Below are positions 25,927 to 34,510 of a stretch of 45,291 bases of DNA, piece after piece (within the stretch, counting starts at the first letter, position 1; each line of letters begins with the position of its first letter). Source of the DNA: Planctomycetota bacterium (GTDB lineage Bacteria; Planctomycetota; Planctomycetia; Gemmatales; Gemmataceae); assembly GCA_003669555.1 (NCBI GenBank), contig QWOS01000115.1, forward strand, positions 1 through 45,291, written 5' to 3'. Made by a program: the position numbers and the translations under genes. The notes beneath the pieces are model-generated. The model was not told where the DNA came from, did no database searches, and was given only the letters and a program-made list of their open reading frames with translations.

Positions 25927-27510
25927 TCACTGCCCCAGCAGCTCCCTGATCCCCAGTCGCTGGAACACCAGTTGGGCCTGACTTCCCTCATAGACAATGC
26001 CGATATGATCGTGATCGATGCGGGTCATGCTTGAGTAGCCGGCGCCGGCACCCGCATCCAGCAGGATGTGCCTGGGCTCCGGCCAGGTTTTTCCGTCATC
26101 CAGGCTGACCTGGATGGTTTGCCGGGTGCGGGTCTTTTGGGTGTGCGGGTTGGAGAAAAGCAGGGCATGGTTGCCGTTGGCGGTGGTTATCCGCAACAGG
26201 CTGGCGTTGCAGTTGGGTTCAATGAGGGCCTTGGCGTGGGTGGGATGCTCCGTCCAGGTTTTGCCAAGGTCGGCGGTGACGGCGACCGCGCGGAAGCGGG
26301 CGCGATCGTTGCGCATGTTCAGCATGATCCGGCCATCCGACAACTGCGCGGCCTGGCATTCGTTGCCTTCGCTGTAGGCTGATTCGCCCACCTTCCAGGT
26401 GGCGCCATGACTGGTGCTGGTCATGATGGTGGCGAAGGGCACCCCCTTTTCATCGCGGCCCTGCACTGGCATCACCAGGGTGCCATCCGCCAGACTGATG
26501 CCTTGCTGGGGTGAGGGTGCCAGTAACACCCATGCTTCTTTCTTGAGGGAGCGAGTCAGGTTTTCGGGCTGCGACCAGGTGAGGCCATCATCCTTCGAGC
26601 GTACCACCAGCATCTGGGCCGTCTTGCCAATCGCGTAGCCGGCTTCTGAGCCATCGCCATTCCATTGGTGTTTGCCTGTTTTGCCGTTCATCCAGACAGC
26701 AAACACAAAAATTTCGCCAGTTTTTGGATCGACAATAATGCCGGGGTCGCTGCAACCGTTCTGGGCCTGGGGGAGGCCGCCGTATTCACCCATATCCATG
26801 ATCACCCGTGGCTTTTCCCAGGTGCGCCCGCCATCGGTGCTGCGGCTGAGACCAATGTCGATATCCTCCTGCAGGTCACGGCCCGCACGGCGGCGCAGGT
26901 CGTAGACGCACAGAAGCGCCCCTGGGGCACTGGTTGCCAGGGCGGGGATGCGGTGAGTGTGCACACCGTCTTCCCCTGCCCGGCGCAAGGCAACACCCAG
27001 CCGCATGGCCTGATTTTTTTTCACTTCGGGCACCAGGCTGCTACTGGTGGTCACCACCTTGACGCAGAGCGCCGACAGGCGGTGGTCGATGTTGGCAGAA
27101 TCTTTCAGGCGGCCAGCCAGCCAGAATGTCCGGTTTCCTTCCAGCACCAGGTCGCAGGTCAGGCGCAAGGGGCTGGCGGGCGCCTGGGGCGAACCCACGG
27201 CTATGGCCTTGCGGAACCCGTCGGTGGCGGTGCCGGTGAGTAGCGTCACCGCAGCCAGATCACCCAAGGGGTTTTCCCCGGACAGCGCAAACTCCAAACC
27301 GGTCACCCGGATCGGTGCGGTATTGCCATCGCCGCCCCGGCGTAAATCCACCCGGGCCAGTTCGCCTGTGGGGTTGCGTAGCAGCAAAGGTTGTTCAGGG
27401 TGTGCGGATTGGGCGGACCAACCGGGCTCCGCGGCCTGGCTGAGCCGGGTTTGCCCAACAAAGGACAGGGAGGCTGCCAGGCAAAAAAGGTGAAGGGTTG
27501 AACGGATCAT
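25927..27510 (-). CDS. Exo-alpha-sialidase (BNR/Asp-box repeats)
   Basis: The protein has 527 residues with a signal peptide (about 1-27). Residues about 35-160 resemble the sialidase N-terminal lectin-like domain. The catalytic six-bladed propeller begins with the RIP motif (HTHRIPALAT, about 185-194). Asp boxes are visible as STDGGRTW (224-231), SKDDGLTW, STSHGATW, TADLGKTW and SLDDGKTW. Tyr in the C-terminal GYSSMTRID region is a candidate nucleophile. It would release terminal sialic acid, or a related sugar, from glycoconjugates outside the cell. It is the first gene of the five-gene cluster and is divergent from the esterase at 27653; the 142 bp between them should carry both promoters. 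Confidence 0.92.
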   Translation of the reverse strand: MIRSTLHLFCLAASLSFVGQTRLSQAAEPGWSAQSAHPEQPLLLRNPTGELARVDLRRGGDGNTAPIRVTGLEFALSGENPLGDLAAVTLLTGTATDGFRKAIAVGSPQAPASPLRLTCDLVLEGNRTFWLAGRLKDSANIDHRLSALCVKVVTTSSSLVPEVKKNQAMRLGVALRRAGEDGVHTHRIPALATSAPGALLCVYDLRRRAGRDLQEDIDIGLSRSTDGGRTWEKPRVIMDMGEYGGLPQAQNGCSDPGIIVDPKTGEIFVFAVWMNGKTGKHQWNGDGSEAGYAIGKTAQMLVVRSKDDGLTWSQPENLTRSLKKEAWVLLAPSPQQGISLADGTLVMPVQGRDEKGVPFATIMTSTSHGATWKVGESAYSEGNECQAAQLSDGRIMLNMRNDRARFRAVAVTADLGKTWTEHPTHAKALIEPNCNASLLRITTANGNHALLFSNPHTQKTRTRQTIQVSLDDGKTWPEPRHILLDAGAGAGYSSMTRIDHDHIGIVYEGSQAQLVFQRLGIRELLGQ

Positions 27511-27652
27511 GAGGATGCACCCGGCGTTGGGGGTTTTTCGGAACGGTCATTCGGTTGGCAATTGGTTACAATGGCTATTGCCGTCACCTGATTATGGCAG
27601 GAATTGCCAGTCGGTTTTGACCAGTTATTTCTTTTTTCGGGAGCTTGCTCCG

Positions 27653-28546
27653 ATGATTGCGCTTACTTTTTTGTTGATGGGTTGCCTTGGCGAGGAATTC
27701 ACCCTTCCTGGTGACCATCCACGCACCCTCCGGGTGGCGGGTGTGGAACGGAGCTACATCGTGCATATCCCCACCGGTTTCCTGCGTGGCAACCCCACCC
27801 CGGTGGTGCTGTGCCTGCATGGGGCCGGGATGACGGGCAAGATGATGGCGAATGTGAGCGACCTCAACAAAAAAGCCGACCAGTCGGGGTTTGTAGTTGT
27901 CTATCCCAATGGCACTGGTCTGGGGCAGTTCCTCACCTGGAACGCTGGCGGCTTCACCAATGGCATCGGGAGCAGAGCCGATGATGTGGCTTTCATCCGC
28001 CAGATTCTGGATGAATTGTCGCGGGAGATCTGGCTGGACAAGCGCAGGGTTTTTGCTTGTGGGCTCAGCAATGGCGGCATGATGTGCTACCGGCTGGCTT
28101 CTGAGCTTTCTGACCGCATTGCCGCTATCGGTGTGGTCGCAGGCGTGGTGGCCCTGGCGGAATGCAAGCCTGCCCGTCCCGTGGCCGTGCTGCATTTCCA
28201 TGGTACAGCTGATGGGGTAGTTTCCTTCCTGATGACCGACAAGAACATGCCGCCTTTCATGAAACTGAAATCGGTGCAGGAATCGATCAAGATCTGGGTG
28301 AAGCTGGATGGCTGCCAGGAAGAGCCGGTCGTTGATGTGCTTTCCAAGGCGGATGATCCCCTGAAGGTGACACGCAAACGCCATCCTGGAGGCAGGGATG
28401 GCACTGAAGTGGTGCTGGTGGAGGTGGCTGGCGGTGGGCACACCTGGCCAGGGCAAGTACCGGCGCTGCGTTTGCTGGGTAAATCGGCCAGTGTGTCCGC
28501 CAATGATTTGCTGTGGGATTTTTTCCAGAAGCACCCGATGCCGTGA
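27653..28546 (+). CDS. Esterase of the PHB-depolymerase / feruloyl esterase (LpqC) type, lipoprotein-like
   Basis: The protein has 297 residues from the ATG at 27653. The frame is open further upstream, but this start gives a short signal ending in a lipobox-like LLMGC, so the mature protein may be lipid-anchored. The alpha/beta-hydrolase core shows PVVLCLHGAGMTG (oxyanion region), CGLSNGGMM with nucleophile Ser139, HFHGTADGVV with Asp187, and a C-terminal GGGHTWPG with the catalytic His. This order is that of the CE1/PHB-depolymerase-like esterases, which hydrolyse polyester or cinnamoyl/acetyl esters on polysaccharides. The substrate is not decided by sequence. It is divergent from the sialidase operon. 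Confidence 0.9.
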   Translation: MIALTFLLMGCLGEEFTLPGDHPRTLRVAGVERSYIVHIPTGFLRGNPTPVVLCLHGAGMTGKMMANVSDLNKKADQSGFVVVYPNGTGLGQFLTWNAGGFTNGIGSRADDVAFIRQILDELSREIWLDKRRVFACGLSNGGMMCYRLASELSDRIAAIGVVAGVVALAECKPARPVAVLHFHGTADGVVSFLMTDKNMPPFMKLKSVQESIKIWVKLDGCQEEPVVDVLSKADDPLKVTRKRHPGGRDGTEVVLVEVAGGGHTWPGQVPALRLLGKSASVSANDLLWDFFQKHPMP

Positions 28547-28611
28547 AACTGGCTCGTGTTCGCTGGTGCTAAGTTGCAAGGTTAGGCTTGACTAAGCACC
28601 AAGCTTAACGC

Positions 28612-29616
28612 ATGCTAATAGGCATGAAAACACTTGAATTGTCGCCCGGGTCTGGCCAAGCAAACCACCGGTCCCCCAGCCGCCTGGCCTTCACCCTGAT
28701 CGAATTGCTGGTAGTGATTGCCATCATTGCGGTGCTGGTGGGCTTGCTGGTGCCTGCCGTGCAGAAGGTCCGCGAGGCGGCCAACCGGATGTCGTGCAAA
28801 AACAACCTGCGGCAGATCGGCTTGGCCCTGCACAACCAGGAAGGCACGCATGGGCAGTTTCCGCCAGGGTATCTTGCCAACCAGAGCGAAAACGATGGGA
28901 CCGGTCCTGGCTGGGGTTGGGCTGCCCACATCTTGCCGCAACTGGAACAAGAGTCGCTCTACAGACTGATCGACTTCAGCGCAAACATCACCCAGGCCGG
29001 CAACCATGCGATTGTTCGGGCCACGGAGGTGAAATTCTTGCGCTGCCCATCCGACAGCCGCAATGACATGATCCATTCCGGTGATTTCGTCAACCCGGCC
29101 GGCCTCACCGATCATCTGGCCCGTTCAAATTATGTCGCCTGCTATGGCAACACGCCCTTTCTGGGCCAGTCAGCCACGGTGCTCAGTCGCCATCTGGTGA
29201 TTGGCGGTATCAGCGGCCGAGGCATATTTTACCGCAACAGCCGGACGCGCATCGCGGATGTCACCGACGGTCTCAGCAACACGCTGATGGTCGCCGAGCG
29301 CAGCGCGGCGGCCTCCATGGCCACCTGGGTGGGTGTGTTGCCCGGGGCCACCTGGCGCTCGGTGAATGACGAAGCCAACTACCGAGGCATACCCGCCAAC
29401 CTGGCGGCGGCGCTGGTGCTGGGCCATGCTTGCCGCGACCATCCCCCCAGTTCAGCGCAGGGCGTGGCTGAGGACTTTTCCTCCCGCCACACCCAGGGTA
29501 TCAACGCTCTTTTTGGCGATGGGTCGGTGCGCTCGGTGCATAGCGGGGTGGATATGAAGGTTTACCCCTTCACCGCCAGCATCGCCGATGGCCTGGCCAC
29601 CGGCATCGATTTCTGA
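28612..29616 (+). CDS. DUF1559 type II pseudopilin-like protein
   Basis: The protein has 334 residues from an ATG at 28612; a second ATG at 28624 is possible. After a short polar leader comes the prepilin-type motif [37 protein letters not shown] (split here: [11 protein letters not shown], then [13 protein letters not shown]), with cleavage expected before Phe. The rest is a DUF1559 domain with [14 protein letters not shown] and the terminal motif [15 protein letters not shown] (the H-X9-DG pattern of the family). These proteins are hugely expanded in planctomycetes; they are thought to be pseudopilins or surface proteins, but function is not shown. The gene stands alone, convergent with the bestrophin gene. 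Confidence 0.95.
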   Translation: MLIGMKTLELSPGSGQANHRSPSRLAFTLIELLVVIAIIAVLVGLLVPAVQKVREAANRMSCKNNLRQIGLALHNQEGTHGQFPPGYLANQSENDGTGPGWGWAAHILPQLEQESLYRLIDFSANITQAGNHAIVRATEVKFLRCPSDSRNDMIHSGDFVNPAGLTDHLARSNYVACYGNTPFLGQSATVLSRHLVIGGISGRGIFYRNSRTRIADVTDGLSNTLMVAERSAAASMATWVGVLPGATWRSVNDEANYRGIPANLAAALVLGHACRDHPPSSAQGVAEDFSSRHTQGINALFGDGSVRSVHSGVDMKVYPFTASIADGLATGIDF

Positions 29617-29666
29617 CGGAATCCAGGTGCCGGATTCCCTGAAAAACCATGACCGGAACAACCAGG

Positions 29667-30554
29667 CTATTCCTTGGTCAGTTGGGCGGTATCACGGGCG
29701 ATGGTGGTGCACAGTTGTTCGAGGGGGAGGTCGTTGGGCTCCAGGCCAAAGGGGTCCTCGATCTCTACGCCGGCTTCCTCGATACCCATCATGCCCAAGG
29801 CCACCAGGGCGGCGATCGCCGGGGCGGCAAAGCCAACTTTTTCAATCAGGACAAAGGGGAGCGAAAAGACATAGAGGGTGAGGCTCATCTTGATGAGTGA
29901 GGCGTAGATGAAGGGCAGCGGAGTCTTGTGGATCTTCTCGCAGCCACCCTGCTGGTCAACCATGAGGTTGAGCAGGTTTTGCATCACTGCGGCGGTCCGG
30001 GTGTCGATTTTGCCGATGAGTTGCTTTTCGTGGATCCATTCCTCAATGGCGCGGGCGACCCGGGTGGGGGGATTCCCCACGGAGCAAATCCGTTCATACA
30101 GTCGGCCAGGCAGGTAGTGGGCCAACTCCTCCAGATTCATGTCGTCACGGAGAACCTGCTTCACCGCCAGGACATAAGCGGTCACCAACCGGGCCAGGTC
30201 ATCGGCCGGGCCAGCCCAGACATGGCCAATGCGTACCAAGCTACGGCTCTGGTTGATGAGCATGCCCCAGTGGCTGCGCCCCTCCCAGTAACGGCCATTG
30301 GAACTGTTGGTGCGGAAAACAATGAGCATGCCCAGAGCCACACCCAGCACGGTATGACCAATGGGATCGAGGTAGGGGATGTTGATATTGAACTGGAATT
30401 TTTCCTCAATCCACGGGAAAGCATCCTGCTTGAGCAGAGTTAAAACCAGGCTAAGCATGGCCACCATGGCCACCCGGCCCAGCACCCGTGGCAAAACGGT
30501 GCCATAGTACCGGAAAATGACCTGAAACCAGTTTCGGCGTTGGTAAGTAATCAT
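29667..30554 (-). CDS. Bestrophin-family anion channel
   Basis: The protein has 295 residues. Several hydrophobic segments are visible (VAMVAMLSLVLTLL, LGVALGMLIVF, LYVFSLPFVLIEKVG, IAALVALGMMG). Hallmarks of the bestrophin/UPF0187 family are FRTNSSNGRYWEGR and the C-terminal GIEEAGVEIEDPFGLEPNDLPL (split here: EDPFGLEPNDLPL). Bestrophins are pentameric membrane channels; eukaryotic members conduct chloride and bicarbonate, while studied bacterial ones differ in selectivity. The gene starts 46 bp after the stop of the kinase/urea-binding gene on the same strand and is likely co-transcribed with it. The neighbouring divergent beta-carbonic anhydrase makes bicarbonate a reasonable guess for the transported ion. 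Confidence 0.92.
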   Translation of the reverse strand: MITYQRRNWFQVIFRYYGTVLPRVLGRVAMVAMLSLVLTLLKQDAFPWIEEKFQFNINIPYLDPIGHTVLGVALGMLIVFRTNSSNGRYWEGRSHWGMLINQSRSLVRIGHVWAGPADDLARLVTAYVLAVKQVLRDDMNLEELAHYLPGRLYERICSVGNPPTRVARAIEEWIHEKQLIGKIDTRTAAVMQNLLNLMVDQQGGCEKIHKTPLPFIYASLIKMSLTLYVFSLPFVLIEKVGFAAPAIAALVALGMMGIEEAGVEIEDPFGLEPNDLPLEQLCTTIARDTAQLTKE

Positions 30555-30600
30555 GTGCTATCTGGTAGAAGGTGAGAAAGATCTCGCATCAGGGACGGGA

Positions 30601-33402
30601 TCAAGGTGCCCCTGTCGGGGCTTTCCACCAGGGTTTGAAAGGAATGACCACCGGTTCCCGGCGAGAATTATCCCATTGCCCATCGTAGGCCTTGCGCACT
30701 GATTCGAGGTAGAGCTGCCACTGTTCCCGGGCCTTGGTGCGTTCAGACGCTGAAATATCATCCGGCCTTTCGATGCCCGGGAAGGGGTCCGGGTGGATTT
30801 CGGTGGAGTTGGTATCCATCATCTGGACTTTGCGGTTCTTGAGGATCTTGCCAAAACGCACCTTGTGGGGCGAATACAAGGACTTGGGGGCGCCAGGCGG
30901 GAACTCGAGTTCCAGTCGCCCCTGGGGAGCGATCACTTCGTGCTTGTCGAGTGCCTGGCGGATTTTCATGCCTGTTCCGCTGGCATCACCAACCAGTGCC
31001 ATGGCCCCTGCCCAGAGTTTCACACCAAAATAAGTGGCTTCAAGCGGGTCGTAGGCCATGGTGGCGGGCTTCATTGTGTCGCGGCACAGGGTCAGAAAAG
31101 CCTGGTTTTCCGGGCCAGGAAGAGCAGAAAAATAGCTCCAGACCATGTAGTCACCCGCCAGAACGGAGGGGTCTTCCATCTTCTCCAGGTCGCGCTCGGA
31201 CAGGGAAAAATTGATGACGGGCAGCTTTTCAGGCAGTTCGCCCAGCCGGCGCAGATCGTGGAAGAACGACTCGTTCACGCGCAAACCATTCAGGGCGTTG
31301 ATCACCAGGTCGGGCTTGATAGTTGCTATTTTGGCGGCCACATCCTGGCTCAGGTTGGGGTTCTTCAACGGCACATATTCTTCACCCACCACTTCGAAGA
31401 GGCCGGCAAAGCGTGTGTCGAGATACAACTTCAGCACCGCAAAGGTAGCGCGAGGGTAGATATAGTCGCTACCCACCAAAAACAGTTTGCGAGGGCGATC
31501 CTTGACCTGTTGCAGCAGGTCCCTGCGGGCAAAATTGAGGGCTCGTTCCACTTGCTGATTGGGAACCATTCCCAGGTAGACCGCCTGGGTGGACTCTTCC
31601 AGTCCCTCGAATTGCATCGGATAAAACAGCAAGCAATCCCGCCCGGCGATGGCTTCTTTCTCCAGCACCTCCAGCACAGCTTTGCGGCTCGAACTGGTCC
31701 AGCACCCAAAAATCACCCTGCAGCCTTCATCCCGCACCAGACGAAGGGTTTCCGAGGCAAAGATAGTGGGCGACGAGGCCCCATCGGCCGTTACCATCTT
31801 CACTTCACGACCACCCACTCCCGGAGGTTTGCCTGGCTGGGCGGTGTTCAGCTCGGCAACCGCCAGCCGGACCACCTCTGCCAGCGGCTCCTCCATGAGG
31901 CTAAAAGCTCCCGTTTTGGAGAATAAAACCCCCACCTTGATCGGCTCACCGGTGAAAACAGGCACGGCACTACCGGGATCGGTGGGGTTGGAGGGGTCTA
32001 AAGAACCGACTGCCGCACCGCCTTTTTCGGGATTGCCAGTTGGCGGCAGCTTGGGGGGCACCAGGAAAAATGACAGCACGCTGGCTGAAACGGCCAGCAG
32101 GGCAGCAACGCCCGATAGCCAGGCCACCCAGGGGAATCCCCCCTTTTTGGTAGGAGAAGCAGATCCGAAAGAGCCGGCGGTGGAGGGAGAGCTGTTGGAA
32201 GGCATAGCGGTGCCGGCAAGGAGGGCATCGATCTGCCTAACGAGCAAACCCGCATTTTCAGGCCGGTCATCCGGGTTTTTTGCCAGCAATCGGCGGAGAA
32301 GTTCCAAGACTTTTTTGGGTATGGTTTTGCCGGCTATTTCCAGGTCGGGCATGGGTGCGTCAACCGTGTTTTGCAGCACCGCCACCGTATCTTCCCCGGC
32401 GAAAGGGAGCTTGCCGGTGACCATGCGGTAGAGCACGCAGCCCATGGAGAACAAATCGGTCCTTTGATCGCAGGGCAGGCCATAGACCTGTTCGGGGGCC
32501 ATGTAGCTGGGGGTGCCGACAATCATGCCTGCGGCGGTGAGGCTGGAATCTTTGGCCACCTCTTTTGCCAAGCCGAAATCCAGCACTTTCACCCGTTTGA
32601 ACTGCCCGGTTTCCAGGTTGCTTTCCAGCCAGAGATTGGCGGGCTTGATATCGCGATGCACCAGACCTGCCTTATGGGCGGTGGAGAGGCCCTGAGCCGC
32701 CTGCTTCAGGATCTGCAGAGCTTCTTCGATGGGTAGCCAGCCGTCCCGCGACAAACGGCCATCCAGAGGCTCGCCATGCAGGTATTCCATCGAGATGAAA
32801 GGCACATTGGCGCTCATCCCCACCTCGAAGAGGGTGACGATGTACTCATCGGAAAGCGAAGCGGCCAGGCGCGCCTCCTGCACGAAGCGGGCCACATAGC
32901 TTTCGTCGGCCAATTCAGGCCGAAGCACCTTCAGGGCCACCCGGCGATTCAAGCGACGATCGATGGCATCAAACACCACACCCATGCCGCCTGACCCGAG
33001 GACGCGCAGGATGTTGTACATACCCAAACGGGCCATCTCGCCCGGCTCTTCGGGTGGGTCGAGAAAGGGATAATCTTCCGGGGGTTTGGAGTTGTCGCCC
33101 TTGGAAGAACTCGCAGCTGCTACCGACTTTTTAAGTTTTGGCACCGCAGGTGGCTTGGCCGAAGCACCCCCCGGGGCGATCATGGTGATGGGGTCACTCC
33201 CGTTGGGAGGGGTATCCTGGTCGCTATCAGCCTGATTGCCCTCATTACCCTCCCGGATGCCGGAAAGCACGAGGGTGGTCAGTTTTTTCTGGCAAACCCT
33301 GCAAGACTTCAAATGTGACTGAACAGAGGACCTCGCCTCTTCCTGGAGCGAGCGCCGCTTGAAACCAATCAGGAGATCATCACTTGGGCATGAGTCAGTC
33401 AC
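30601..33402 (-). CDS. Transmembrane Ser/Thr kinase fused to urea/amide-binding domain
   Basis: The protein has 933 residues from a GTG. Residues 30-37 (HLKSCRVC) resemble an anti-sigma zinc finger. The kinase domain (about 128-395) has LGSGGMGVVFDA, Lys158 in VALKVL, HRDIKPAN (249-256), DFGLAKE (275-281) and GTPSYMAPEQ, so all catalytic motifs are present. One transmembrane helix follows (about 425-447), then an extracytoplasmic type 1 periplasmic-binding fold (about 487-900). That part, with IKVGVLFSKTGAFS, REVKMVTADGASSP, FYPMQFEGLEES and MAYDPLEATYFGVKLW, resembles UrtA/FmdC/AmiC urea or short-amide receptors. The architecture implies direct sensing of a small ligand outside the membrane and phosphorylation of cytoplasmic proteins. 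The bestrophin gene follows 46 bp later; carbonic anhydrase lies divergently upstream. Confidence 0.92.
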   Translation of the reverse strand: MTDSCPSDDLLIGFKRRSLQEEARSSVQSHLKSCRVCQKKLTTLVLSGIREGNEGNQADSDQDTPPNGSDPITMIAPGGASAKPPAVPKLKKSVAAASSSKGDNSKPPEDYPFLDPPEEPGEMARLGMYNILRVLGSGGMGVVFDAIDRRLNRRVALKVLRPELADESYVARFVQEARLAASLSDEYIVTLFEVGMSANVPFISMEYLHGEPLDGRLSRDGWLPIEEALQILKQAAQGLSTAHKAGLVHRDIKPANLWLESNLETGQFKRVKVLDFGLAKEVAKDSSLTAAGMIVGTPSYMAPEQVYGLPCDQRTDLFSMGCVLYRMVTGKLPFAGEDTVAVLQNTVDAPMPDLEIAGKTIPKKVLELLRRLLAKNPDDRPENAGLLVRQIDALLAGTAMPSNSSPSTAGSFGSASPTKKGGFPWVAWLSGVAALLAVSASVLSFFLVPPKLPPTGNPEKGGAAVGSLDPSNPTDPGSAVPVFTGEPIKVGVLFSKTGAFSLMEEPLAEVVRLAVAELNTAQPGKPPGVGGREVKMVTADGASSPTIFASETLRLVRDEGCRVIFGCWTSSSRKAVLEVLEKEAIAGRDCLLFYPMQFEGLEESTQAVYLGMVPNQQVERALNFARRDLLQQVKDRPRKLFLVGSDYIYPRATFAVLKLYLDTRFAGLFEVVGEEYVPLKNPNLSQDVAAKIATIKPDLVINALNGLRVNESFFHDLRRLGELPEKLPVINFSLSERDLEKMEDPSVLAGDYMVWSYFSALPGPENQAFLTLCRDTMKPATMAYDPLEATYFGVKLWAGAMALVGDASGTGMKIRQALDKHEVIAPQGRLELEFPPGAPKSLYSPHKVRFGKILKNRKVQMMDTNSTEIHPDPFPGIERPDDISASERTKAREQWQLYLESVRKAYDGQWDNSRREPVVIPFKPWWKAPTGAP

Positions 33403-33625
33403 CTGGCCACCCTCGAAAAACCCAGATAATCCGAGTACACGCGTTGCAATCTGCGAACTGGCCCAACTTGCTGGTGAACAGTCCGAGAATTATGCTATCA
33501 GTTATAGTGCCTCGGGAGTACCCCTCGCTCCAAGCCCGGAAAACAATCGGCAAATTTTGTTGGCTTTTGGATTTGACTGGGCCTTATACTAGGTTAAGAA
33601 AAATTAACTAAACAGGAGTTATCCG

Positions 33626-34330
33626 GTGACGCGTATCATTCAGGGTTTTATGCAGTTCCGCAAAGATGTGCTGCCTGAAAAGGAGACCCTGATCCGCAGC
33701 CTGGCCAACGGCCAGTCACCACAGGCGCTGTTCATCACCTGCTCCGATTCGCGCCTCAATCCCAATTTGCTCACGCAAACCGAGCCCGGTGACCTGTTCA
33801 TCATTCGTAATGCCGGCAACATTGTTCCGCCGCACACTTGTGGTGCCACCGGCGAGACTGCCACCATCGAATATGCTGTGCAGCATCTCAAGGTTCGCGA
33901 TATTTTTGTCTGCGGGCACACACATTGCGGCGCCATGGGCGGTCTGTTGAAACCCGAGGCACTGAGTGGTTTGCCCTTGGTGCGTGGCTGGCTCAGCCAT
34001 GCCGAGAGTCTGCGCGACTGGATCAATGGCGAGGGGTCTCGCATGTCGGCAAGCCAGCGTCTGGCCCGTCTGGTGGAGCTGAACACGCTGTTGCAAACGG
34101 AGCATGTGCGTGCGCAGCCTACGGTGAAAAATGCCTTGGAAAAAGGCACGCTAAGGCTGCATTCATGGGTGTATCGCCTGGAGGATGGTATGGTCCAGGC
34201 CTTTGACCAGACCAAAAACAGTTTTGTCGCCCTGGAGGACGCAGTTCGCCAGAAAATGGGTTCCGAGGTACACAAGGCTGCGAGCGTGGCACCACTCTCC
34301 AGCCAGGTTGGCCAGATCGTTGATTATTGA
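33626..34330 (+). CDS. Beta-class carbonic anhydrase
   Basis: The protein has 234 residues from a GTG, with CAGGAG about 9 nt upstream. Zinc ligands and catalytic dyad are complete: Cys39 and Asp41-Arg43 in CSDSR, and His98 and Cys101 in GHTHCG. NAGNIVPP is also typical. It interconverts CO2 and bicarbonate in the cytoplasm. The length fits a one-domain bacterial enzyme. The 223-bp gap to the divergent kinase gene holds the promoter; TATACT at 33585-33590 could be a -10 element, but no good -35 is evident. Neighbours include a bestrophin-type channel and arginine decarboxylase, whose reaction releases CO2. Confidence 0.95.
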   Translation: MTRIIQGFMQFRKDVLPEKETLIRSLANGQSPQALFITCSDSRLNPNLLTQTEPGDLFIIRNAGNIVPPHTCGATGETATIEYAVQHLKVRDIFVCGHTHCGAMGGLLKPEALSGLPLVRGWLSHAESLRDWINGEGSRMSASQRLARLVELNTLLQTEHVRAQPTVKNALEKGTLRLHSWVYRLEDGMVQAFDQTKNSFVALEDAVRQKMGSEVHKAASVAPLSSQVGQIVDY

Positions 34331-34510
34331 CAAATTCGCCAGTCATTCAGCTCCGCGCATTCCTGATTGCAGCGCAGGTGGAGAGGTGTGTGGGGGACCA
34401 TCCTGCAAAAGGTGGTCTTTCACCAGCCTTCAGCATCCCTATAGTGGGTTCAGTAAACTGGCAACTCGCGCCCGACGGCTCGGTTTAACCAGGCAGGAGG
34501 GTACCGGCTG

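Noticed and set aside
25837-25930. Upstream GTG start for the ceramidase-like protein, overlapping the sialidase stop
   Set aside because: It fits the overlap pattern of the cluster, but would put 31 residues before a clear signal peptide; the ATG at 25837 is preferred.
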